From Alphaproteobacteria bacterium (GTDB taxonomy: Bacteria > Pseudomonadota > Alphaproteobacteria > GCA-2731375), in assembly GCA_030746295.1 (NCBI GenBank), contig JASLMY010000136.1, forward strand, positions 1-13,190: a stretch of DNA of 13,190 nucleotides. The letters are read 5' to 3'. A program made the translations under genes and the position numbers. The notes under the pieces were generated by a model. The model was not told the origin of the DNA. It worked only from the letters and a program-made list of their open reading frames with translations, and made no database searches. Positions 6,021 through 13,190 of the stretch are shown here, in pieces. The stretch's first letter is position 1; each line of letters opens with the position of its first letter.

Positions 6021-6054
6021 AGTCCGGGGCTGGCGCATAATGAAAGGACGGGCG

Positions 6055-6690
6055 ATGGCCGAGTCGCATCACCACCACGATCACGGCGAGATGTCGGAGC
6101 TGAGCGAGACCGAGCTTCGGGTTCGGGCACTCGAATCGCTGCTGACCGAGAAGGGGCTCGTCGATCCGGCGGCGCTGGATGCGCTGATCGACGTCTACGA
6201 GAACAAGGTCGGGCCCAAGAATGGCGCCCGGGTCGTGGCCCGCGCCTGGACCGACCCCGACTACAAGGCTTGGCTGTTGCAGGACGCCACCGCGGCGATC
6301 GCCGAATTGGGCTACACGGGCCGCCAGGGCGAGGACATGGTGGTGCTGGAGAATACGGCCACCGTCCACAACATGGTCGTCTGCACGCTTTGCTCCTGCT
6401 ATCCCTGGCCGGTCCTGGGGCTGCCGCCGGTCTGGTACAAATCAGCCCCCTACCGTAGCCGTGCCGTCATCGACCCGCGTGGGGTCTTGGCCGAGTTCGG
6501 CCTGGAGGTCGACGACGATGTCGAGGTCCGGGTCTGGGACAGCACTTCGGAATTGCGCTATCTCGTGCTGCCCGAGCGGCCGGCGGGTACCGAAGGTTGG
6601 CCGGCGGAACGGCTGGCCGAGATCGTCAACCGGGATTCCATGATCGGCACCGCCAAGGTCACGGTTCCCGAATCCGAAATGGAGGGGTGA
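6055..6690 (+). CDS. nthA: Nitrile hydratase alpha subunit, cobalt type
   Basis: The 211-residue subunit binds the catalytic metal of nitrile hydratase, which hydrates nitriles to amides in the cytoplasm. The metal-binding claw is V-C-T-L-C-S-C with Cys110, Cys113 and Cys115; Thr after the first Cys marks the Co(III) type (the Fe type has Ser). [14 protein letters not shown] follows as in the family. In active enzymes Cys113 and Cys115 equivalents are oxidised to sulfinic and sulfenic acids. The N-terminus carries a His-rich stretch (His5-8, His10), common in Co-type alpha subunits and possibly used for metal capture. The ATG at 6055 is chosen over one at 6040 because AAAGGA lies 6 nt before it. 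The beta gene starts 1 bp after the stop with GGAGG as ribosome site. Confidence 0.95.
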   Translation: MAESHHHHDHGEMSELSETELRVRALESLLTEKGLVDPAALDALIDVYENKVGPKNGARVVARAWTDPDYKAWLLQDATAAIAELGYTGRQGEDMVVLENTATVHNMVVCTLCSCYPWPVLGLPPVWYKSAPYRSRAVIDPRGVLAEFGLEVDDDVEVRVWDSTSELRYLVLPERPAGTEGWPAERLAEIVNRDSMIGTAKVTVPESEMEG

Positions 6691-6691
6691 G

Positions 6692-7354
6692 ATGAACGGA
6701 GCCCAGGACATGGGCGGCGTGCACGGCTTCGGCCCGATCCAGCGGGAAGCGGACGAGCCCGTGTTCCACGCCGAGTGGGAGCGCCGTGCCTTCGCCGTGA
6801 CACTGGCCATGGGCGCGCACGGCAAGTGGAACATCGACGCGACGCGCTTCGCCCGCGAGAACACGCCCCCCGGCGATTACCTCGCCCGCAACTACTACGA
6901 AATGTGGCTCTACGGCCTGGAGAAGCTGCTGGTGGAGAAGGGCTTCTGCACCGAGGCCGAGATCGAGGCGGCGCTCGCCGGCGAGCACGCGGCACGCGTC
7001 GGGGAGCCACCGCTCCGGGCGGACGACGTCGCGCCGGCCATGGCCAAGGGCAGCACGGCGCGCGTCGAGGCGGATGTGGCGGCCAAGTTCCGGGCCGGCG
7101 ATCGGGTCCGCGCCCGCAACCTGAACCCGACCGGCCACACCCGGGCGCCGCGCTATGTCCGGGGCCGCCAGGGTACGATCGATCGCGACCATGGCGTCTT
7201 CGTCTTTCCCGACACCCATGCGATGACCGGCGACAAGAAGCCGCAGCACGTCTACGCCGTCCGCTTCGAGGCGGCCGAGCTTTGGGGTCCGGAAGGGGTG
7301 GGCGGGGCTGCCGTCTACGTCGACCTCTGGGACGACCATCTAGAGCCCGCCTAG
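6692..7354 (+). CDS. nthB: Nitrile hydratase beta subunit
   Basis: The 220-residue protein is a complete beta subunit. It starts with the typical MNGxQDMGGVHGFGP, has the helical ARNYYEMWLYGLEKLL part at 65-80, and a C-terminal SH3-like barrel with HTRAPRYVRGRQG at 149-161. Arg52 and Arg151 correspond to the two conserved arginines that hydrogen-bond the oxidised cysteines of the alpha subunit. One intact beta chain argues against thiocyanate hydrolase, where this region is split in two. The alpha and beta genes are 1 bp apart, and the accessory gene begins 2 bp after the beta stop, so all three are one transcript with coupled translation. Confidence 0.95.
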   Translation: MNGAQDMGGVHGFGPIQREADEPVFHAEWERRAFAVTLAMGAHGKWNIDATRFARENTPPGDYLARNYYEMWLYGLEKLLVEKGFCTEAEIEAALAGEHAARVGEPPLRADDVAPAMAKGSTARVEADVAAKFRAGDRVRARNLNPTGHTRAPRYVRGRQGTIDRDHGVFVFPDTHAMTGDKKPQHVYAVRFEAAELWGPEGVGGAAVYVDLWDDHLEPA

Positions 7355-7356
7355 CC

Positions 7357-7728
7357 ATGTGCCCGGCGCCGACGCGAACGGAGCTTCCGAGCCTGCCGCG
7401 CGACGACGAGGGCCCGGTCTTCGCCGAGCCCTGGCAGGCCCAGGTCTTCGCCATGGTGGTGAAGCTGCACGAGGAGGGGGTCTTCGGCTGGCCCGAATGG
7501 ACCGAGCGGCTGGGCGCCGAGATCAAGGCGGCGCAGGCCGCCGGTGACCCCGACACGGGCGAGACCTACTACGGGCATTGGCTGGCGGCCTTGGAGCGGC
7601 TGATGGCCGAGAGGGCACTGGTTACAGGTGCCGAGCTCGCCGAGCGGCGGGACGCCTGGGCCCGCGCCGCCGCCGTCACGCCGCACGGCCAGCCGATCCG
7701 GCTGGGCGCCGAGGTCGGCAAGAGCTGA
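7357..7728 (+). CDS. Nitrile hydratase accessory protein (small beta-like activator family)
   Basis: The 123-residue protein resembles the N-terminal half of nitrile hydratase beta. EPVFAEPWQAQVFAMVV and YYGHWLAALERLMAERAL parallel the EPVFHAEWERRAFAV and YYEMWLYGLEKLLVEKG segments of the beta subunit encoded just upstream. Such proteins act as metallochaperones or self-subunit-swapping activators for Co-type enzymes, loading cobalt into the alpha subunit; that role is taken from the family. The ATG is 2 bp after the beta stop. A short inverted repeat (GGGCG/CGCCC, 7735-7749) follows the stop without a T-run, so a weak attenuator at most. No CobW/P47K-type activator or cobalt transporter is seen nearby. 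Confidence 0.88.
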   Translation: MCPAPTRTELPSLPRDDEGPVFAEPWQAQVFAMVVKLHEEGVFGWPEWTERLGAEIKAAQAAGDPDTGETYYGHWLAALERLMAERALVTGAELAERRDAWARAAAVTPHGQPIRLGAEVGKS

Positions 7729-7782
7729 CGGTCCGGGCGTCTTTCGCCCCCTGGTACGCAATTGGTCACGGAAACCCGAGCC

Positions 7783-8475
7783 ATGTCCGGCAACGACGAG
7801 CACGGCAAGACCGGGAACACGGCCACTCCCTACTGGGAGTGGACCGGCGAGGTCGTGCGCGGGCCGGTCAAGCATTTCTCGCCCAGCGCCGAACGAAACA
7901 TCGATCCGATAGCCGAGGTGCTGCGCTGGGTGCTGCCGGCGCACGGCAGGGTGTTGGAGATCGCCAGCGGCACCGGCCAACACGCCGTCGCCTTCGCCCA
8001 AGGCTTTCCCGACCTCGATTGGCAGCCGAGCGACACGGCACCCGAGGCGCATGCCAGCATCGCCGCTTGGCGGGCTGAAGCCGGTTTGCCCAACCTCGCC
8101 GCGGCGCTGGACCTGGACGTCTCGGGTCCGATTTGGGAACGCGGCCTGACGCCCAGTTGGGGAGGCATTGTCGCCATCAACCTGCTGCACATCACACCTT
8201 GGCGGGTGACCGAAGGACTGCTGCGCGGCGCCGGTGCCTTGCTCAGCCCCGGCGCGCCGCTCGTCGTTTACGGCTGTTTCAAGCGCCAGGGCCGGCATCT
8301 TTCCACGGGCAACGCCACTTTCGACGACAGGCTGCGCCGGCACGACCCGGAATGGGGCGTGCGCGACGTCGACGCGGTCGCGGCGGCGGCCGAGCCTCAC
8401 GGGCTGGTGCTCGACGATCTCGTCGAGATGCCGAGCGCCAATCTCACGCTCGTATGGAAAAAACGGCCCGAATAG
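7783..8475 (+). CDS. DUF938 family SAM-dependent methyltransferase
   Basis: The 230-residue protein has the DUF938 pattern common in Proteobacteria: KHFSPSAERNIDPI at 30-43, the SAM-binding LEIASGTGQHAV at 58-69, WQPSD as the second acidic strand, AINLLHITPW near the active site, and a GPxxxYGCFKRxGxHLSxGNxxFD-like block. The reaction is unknown. It starts 54 bp after the nitrile hydratase accessory gene in the same direction and may be read from that promoter, though the gap and short hairpin leave this open. The ATG at 7783 is preferred over a TTG at 7762 because the conserved part starts well inside either. A terminator follows 8 bp after the stop, closing the unit that begins at nthA. Confidence 0.85.
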   Translation: MSGNDEHGKTGNTATPYWEWTGEVVRGPVKHFSPSAERNIDPIAEVLRWVLPAHGRVLEIASGTGQHAVAFAQGFPDLDWQPSDTAPEAHASIAAWRAEAGLPNLAAALDLDVSGPIWERGLTPSWGGIVAINLLHITPWRVTEGLLRGAGALLSPGAPLVVYGCFKRQGRHLSTGNATFDDRLRRHDPEWGVRDVDAVAAAAEPHGLVLDDLVEMPSANLTLVWKKRPE

Positions 8476-8483
8476 CCTCGATT

Positions 8484-8503
8484 TCGGGGGTTGCCCCGAT
8501 TTT
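8484..8503 (+). terminator. Rho-independent terminator after the DUF938 gene
   Basis: Stem TCGGGG / CCCCGA with loop GTTG is followed directly by TTTT. It ends the plus-strand unit running from nthA. The stem is short (6 bp) but GC-rich. Confidence 0.6.
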
Positions 8504-8593
8504 CCACGGCCCTGCAAACGCTTTCTCACACGCGCGTCCACCAAATTTGATGGTGGAGGCGAACGGGCGCCCCGTCGAACGAGGTGGAAGCCA

Positions 8594-8953
8594 ATGACGA
8601 TCGCGATGCTGAGGCCGCTGCAGACAGAGGACGGATGTGCCGCGGAGGATGAGACACTCACCACGGCCGCGGCTTGGCTGTCGCAAATCTCGCTCAGAAT
8701 CGGGGATCGGGCGCGCCACGACGGCACTGACCTCGAATCCGACGCCTACGCCATGGTGCAAGGCCTCTCGGCCGCGATGATGGCGCTGGTCGAGACGCTG
8801 GAGGAGTCCGGTTTCACGACCAAATCGGCCTTTCGACGGAACCTCTTCGCCGTCTGGCATGAGATGGACGAGGGCGCGGCTGCCGGCGAGGCCGGCGGCG
8901 TGATCGAGACGCTTCTGGAGGGGCTCGGAGAACCGGCGGCCGACGACGCCTGA
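8594..8953 (+). CDS. Small acidic helical protein, unknown
   Basis: I do not recognise this 119-residue product. It is acidic and looks mostly helical: [18 protein letters not shown] (about 23-40), [23 protein letters not shown] (about 51-73), and an Ala/Gly/Glu-rich tail. There is no signal peptide, membrane segment or cysteine motif. GAGG lies 9 nt before the ATG at 8594. It sits alone between a terminator and recQ, whose start is 41 bp beyond its stop, so it may share a transcript with recQ. Codon composition is like its neighbours (G/C at most third positions), which supports a real gene. Function cannot be inferred. Confidence 0.65.
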   Translation: MTIAMLRPLQTEDGCAAEDETLTTAAAWLSQISLRIGDRARHDGTDLESDAYAMVQGLSAAMMALVETLEESGFTTKSAFRRNLFAVWHEMDEGAAAGEAGGVIETLLEGLGEPAADDA

Positions 8954-8963
8954 GCATTGGCGC

Positions 8964-8994
8964 GGGAGCGCCGATCTGGGAAGATCGCGCTCCC
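8964..8994 (+). promoter_or_regulatory. Hairpin abutting the recQ start codon
   Basis: GGGAGCG pairs with CGCTCCC (7 bp), then, across a CC/G internal loop, GATCT with AGATC (5 bp), closing on loop GGGA. The structure ends at the base before the recQ ATG. Purine-rich GGGAG, a possible ribosome site, is inside the stem, while GGGAAG at 8978-8983 straddles the loop. In RNA it could limit RecQ translation; it has no T-run and is unlikely to be a terminator. Confidence 0.5.
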
Positions 8995-10842
<1,848 letters not shown>

Positions 10843-11051
10843 GTCGTGTCAGGCCCGAATGACCGTCACTACCGGCGGAATTGCCATTTGCGCCCCTGCT
10901 GGCTACTCTCACCCCCGGTACCGGCGAACTTTCGGGAATGCCGGCCAGGGGAGACCCTGCTGCGGCCGTTCGGAGCCGCAGTCGACATGGCGAAGCCGCT
11001 GCTACGACGCGGCGGCCTTCGCGTATCAACCTGAACTTGGGAGACCCGCAT

Positions 11052-12086
11052 ATGACGAGACGCTTTACATCCGTTGCATTCGGCGCCCTGCTTTTGGCCG
11101 GTTCCGGCCTAGCGGCAACGCAGGCGAGCGCCGAGGAGTGGAGCATGGCCACGCCCTGGGGCGGCGGCCCGCTCCTGGAAATCGAGGCGAAGGGGATTGG
11201 CGAACGCATCACGTTCTACACCAACAATGAGATCAAGGTCGGGGTCTTCCCCGGCGGCACGCTCGGCAGCCCGCTGAAAGTGACCGAGACCGTGCGTTCC
11301 CAGGTGGCGCAGATGGGTCACAACTGGGCTGGTTACGACTGGGGTATCGACCGCACCGCGGTGTTGTTCGGCGGCTTCGCCGGCAGCCCCGGTGGCACCG
11401 AAGGCTTGCACTGGTACCTCAAGGGCGGCGGTGTCGAGCTGATGAAGGAGTGGCGCAAGGAGAAGTTCGGCGTCGAAGCCATCTTCTGCGGTATGTCCCC
11501 GCGCGAGATCTTCTTGCACTCGCGCAAGTCGGTGAAGAACCTTGCCGACTACAAGGGCATGAAGGTGCGCACCTCGGGTGCTTGGGCCGAGATTGCCCAG
11601 ACGATTGGTGCCACGACCGTGATCCTGCCGGGCGCCGAGGTCTATCCGGCCCTCGAGCGCGGTGTCGTCGACGGCATCGAGTGGGGCAGCCCGTCGATGA
11701 ACAAGGCGGCCGGCTACGCCAAGATCGCCAAGTACGTCGTGGTCCCGGGCGTGCACCAGCCCGCCGGCTACCACGAATGCACCTTTAGCCCAGAGGTCTG
11801 GTCGAAGCTCTCCGCTCGCAACAAGCGTATGATGGAGTTGGCGGGCCGCGACGGTGGTCTCGACTTCTGGCTGGATGTGGGCAACGACGACGCCTCCGCA
11901 TTCGCCGAGTACGCCACCTCGGGCAACCAGGTCGACGTTCTGGACGATGCTTTCCTGAAGGCCTCGATGGATGCGACGGTGGCGTGGGCCGAGAAGCAGT
12001 CTGCGGCCAACCCGTGGTTCAAGAAGGTCTGGGATCACCAGCAGGCCTATCGCAAGCAGTGGGCGACCTACGGGCCCTACCGCTAA
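11052..12086 (+). CDS. TRAP transporter solute-binding protein (DctP family)
   Basis: The 344-residue periplasmic protein captures an organic-acid type ligand for a TRAP transporter. A Sec signal peptide (MTRR, hydrophobic 8-21) has a likely cleavage site after Ala27 (ASA|EE). The DctP core has KGMKVRTSG (168-176), with Arg173 the conserved carboxylate-binding residue, then GAEVYPALERGVVDGIEW (194-211). The IEW end resembles the keto-acid/lactate (TakP-like) branch, which is a weak ligand hint. GGGAG about 8-13 nt upstream supports the start at 11052. The DctQ and DctM membrane subunits are not downstream: the next gene converges from the other strand. They could lie elsewhere, making this an orphan binding protein. 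A terminator follows 32 bp after the stop. Confidence 0.93.
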   Translation: MTRRFTSVAFGALLLAGSGLAATQASAEEWSMATPWGGGPLLEIEAKGIGERITFYTNNEIKVGVFPGGTLGSPLKVTETVRSQVAQMGHNWAGYDWGIDRTAVLFGGFAGSPGGTEGLHWYLKGGGVELMKEWRKEKFGVEAIFCGMSPREIFLHSRKSVKNLADYKGMKVRTSGAWAEIAQTIGATTVILPGAEVYPALERGVVDGIEWGSPSMNKAAGYAKIAKYVVVPGVHQPAGYHECTFSPEVWSKLSARNKRMMELAGRDGGLDFWLDVGNDDASAFAEYATSGNQVDVLDDAFLKASMDATVAWAEKQSAANPWFKKVWDHQQAYRKQWATYGPYR

Positions 12087-12118
12087 GCCACGACACGCAA
12101 TAGCGACCAAGTCGAGGT

Positions 12119-12149
12119 GCCGGTGCCGCAAGCGCCGGCCCCGTTTCTT
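12119..12149 (+). terminator. Probable terminator of the solute-binding protein gene
   Basis: Stem GCCGGTGC / GCGCCGGC (8 pairs, one G-T) with loop CGCAA is followed by CCCGTTTCTT, a weak T-tract. It is 32 bp after the stop. A 12-bp direct repeat TCGAGGTGCCGG (12112-12123 and 12149-12160) flanks it. Confidence 0.5.
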
Positions 12150-12193
12150 CGAGGTGCCGGAACCACCACGGTTCTCCTGCGCTGCTTGAAGGG

Positions 12194-12290
12194 GGATCAG
12201 GAAGGCGAGGGCGCTGTCTTCTTCCGGCCCTGTTTCGCCGCCCGGCTCCGGGCGCAATATTGGAGGCTCCTTACCGGCGAAACCTGATCC
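12194..12290. repeat. Interrupted 16-bp inverted repeat, possible structured RNA or repeat element
   Basis: The right arm at 12275-12290 (CGGCGAAA then CCTGATCC) pairs perfectly with two separated left pieces: GGATCAGG at 12194-12201 and TTTCGCCG at 12233-12240. The 31 nt between the left pieces and the 34 nt in the centre (with CCCGG-CT-CCGGG) would form side arms, giving a three-way-junction-like fold. It lies beyond the 3' ends of both flanking genes. Confidence 0.5.
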
Positions 12291-12451
12291 GTTCCTGTCA
12301 TTCCAACGACACCGCCTTGTGCGATGCTCGCAGGAATTCATCCCTGTAACCGGGGATTCTTGCCGGATCGGCCTCATCGCTCGTCAGGGGGGAATAAGGC
12401 GCGGCGAGATGGCGGAGCAATGGGAGGTTCGAATTAAGGGTACGTTCGATG

Positions 12452-13084
12452 TTAGCCTTTCAACCGCATACTCGTTTCCTCGTCCGCCTTCACGGTTAGC
12501 TCGTAGGACGGCCGCGCCGTAACCCTGTCGAAATACGCTTGAGCATTGAGGGGCAGTGACTCGCTCACCAAACGGCGGTAGCCGCGCATGACGTAACAGA
12601 TGCTCAAATCAGCGGCGCTCATGGCGTCGCCCAGCAGATAGGGCTGGTCCGACAGCGCAGCATCGAGCGCCGCGACGCAGGCCGTCGCCCGGCCCTTCAT
12701 CTCTGCCACGACGGCGTCGATTTCCGGTTTGAACTCACGCCTGTGGTTGACGACCTCGCCCAGCGGTCGAGCGAAGGTCGCCTCGGCAAACCAACACCAT
12801 TGCAGATAGTGAGCGTAGGTCGGGTCAGCCTTGGCCGGCTGCAGTCGCCCGTCGCCATAGCGATCCAATACGTACTGCATCATGGCGCAGGATTCGAATA
12901 TCGTCATATCGCTGTCAGCCATCACCGGTACCTTGCCCACCGGGTTCAACGCCCGCCATTCCGGCGTGGCGCGGTATTCGGCAGCAAAGTTCACCGGCAC
13001 GATCTCATATGGCACGGACAGTTCCTCGCACGCCCAAATGACACGAAAACCGCGGGTTCCAGGGGAGTGGTAAATCTTCAGCAT
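12452..13084 (-). CDS. Glutathione S-transferase family protein
   Basis: The 210-residue protein has the two-domain GST layout. The thioredoxin-like N-terminal domain (about 1-78) contains YHSPGTRGFRVIWACEEL (5-22), the cis-proline motif NPVGKVPV, and the glutathione gamma-glutamyl site FESCAM. A helical C-terminal domain has LLGDAMSAADLSICYV, the usual N-capping/Asp motif. Ser7 is the likely position of the thiol-activating residue; there is no Cys there as in classical beta-class enzymes. It would conjugate glutathione to electrophiles or act as a thiol reductase; the substrate is unknown. The start at 13084 is set by the strong GGGAGGAG ribosome site 7-8 nt upstream. It is monocistronic here and converges with the TRAP gene. 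Confidence 0.92.
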   Translation of the reverse strand: MLKIYHSPGTRGFRVIWACEELSVPYEIVPVNFAAEYRATPEWRALNPVGKVPVMADSDMTIFESCAMMQYVLDRYGDGRLQPAKADPTYAHYLQWCWFAEATFARPLGEVVNHRREFKPEIDAVVAEMKGRATACVAALDAALSDQPYLLGDAMSAADLSICYVMRGYRRLVSESLPLNAQAYFDRVTARPSYELTVKADEETSMRLKG

Positions 13085-13159
13085 GATATCGCTCCTCCCA
13101 TCTTGTGTATTTGGCCCGGATTTCCCGGATGGAAGCGGCAATTGCTGACCTTTTGAGAC

Positions 13160-13177
13160 GATTCTGATATAAGAATC
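13160..13177. promoter_or_regulatory. Inverted repeat in the AT-rich GST upstream region
   Basis: GATTCT-GATATA-AGAATC is a perfect 6-bp inverted repeat with a 6-bp spacer, about 76 bp upstream of the GST start in an AT-rich stretch typical of a promoter. The minus strand reads TTATAT/TATATC as a possible -10 within it; the -35 would be at or beyond the window end. It may be an operator for the GST or for a divergent gene outside the window. Confidence 0.4.
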
Positions 13178-13190
13178 AATAAGTTGATAC

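Larger units (their letters stand above)
12087..12451. other. 365-bp gene-free interval between convergent genes
   Basis: No convincing coding region is seen between the stops of the TRAP binding protein (plus) and the GST (minus). It holds the probable terminator, a flanking 12-bp direct repeat, and an interrupted inverted repeat at 12194-12290. The remainder (12291-12451) has nothing I can name; a GGTTCGAAT string near 12426-12434 does not belong to a tRNA. Confidence 0.6.

Noticed and set aside
6067..6084. His-rich start of the nitrile hydratase alpha subunit as an engineered affinity tag
   Set aside because: The cluster is interrupted by Asp, sits in natural genomic context, and similar His-rich N-termini occur in Co-type alpha subunits.
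6055..7354. Thiocyanate hydrolase instead of nitrile hydratase
   Set aside because: Thiocyanate hydrolase splits the beta-like part over two subunits; here a single intact 220-residue beta subunit is encoded.
10915..10924. CCGGTACCGG palindrome between recQ and the TRAP gene as an operator
   Set aside because: A 10-bp GC-rich palindrome is expected by chance at this composition, and no promoter elements are clear around it.
12400..12440. tRNA-like strings (GATGGCGGAG and GGTTCGAAT)
   Set aside because: The bases flanking TTCGAAT do not form a T-arm stem, no anticodon arm fits between the strings, and there is no acceptor stem.

Overview
The window is GC-rich chromosomal DNA (AT-richer only at its first ~100 and last ~50 bases). 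The gene content suggests a Proteobacterium, probably an alphaproteobacterium of the Rhodospirillales type: cobalt-type nitrile hydratase, DctP-type solute-binding protein, DUF938 methyltransferase, beta-class-like GST. This placement is inference from gene families. I see no rRNA, tRNA, CRISPR array, insertion sequence or origin.

Layout. (1) 168-798, minus: a MntA/HepT-like nucleotidyltransferase/HEPN pair in which both halves carry substitutions at hallmark residues. (2) 990-3515, minus: a four-helix membrane protein resembling MerC/MerT, a radical SAM protein with extra cysteines behind a perfect 20-bp palindromic operator, a class I methyltransferase and an EthD-like small protein. (3) 3713-4051, plus: a remnant of the C-terminal end of an RND efflux pump. 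(4) 4077-5921, minus: a two-gene operon encoding a GrdB/PrdB-family protein that reads through an in-frame UGA (selenocysteine 161 in a U-P-V-C-H motif, with a SECIS-like hairpin just downstream) and a QueG-like double [4Fe-4S] protein. (5) 6055-7728, plus, divergent from region 4: nitrile hydratase alpha, beta and accessory protein, nearly contiguous. (6) 7783-10842, plus: DUF938 methyltransferase, a terminator, a small acidic protein, and RecQ. (7) 11052-13084: an orphan TRAP solute-binding protein (plus) and a GST (minus), converging on a 365-bp gene-free interval with a terminator and an interrupted 16-bp inverted repeat.

The most interesting part is region 4. A gene finder that reads UGA only as stop would split the selenoprotein into two short ORFs; conserved family sequence continues across the codon without a frame change. 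The usual glycine/proline reductase partners are absent. Its only operon partner is an Fe-S protein, so the pair may be an undescribed redox module. It shares a 133-bp divergent intergenic region, containing an imperfect inverted repeat, with the nitrile hydratase operon. Whether the two operons work together is not shown by the sequence.
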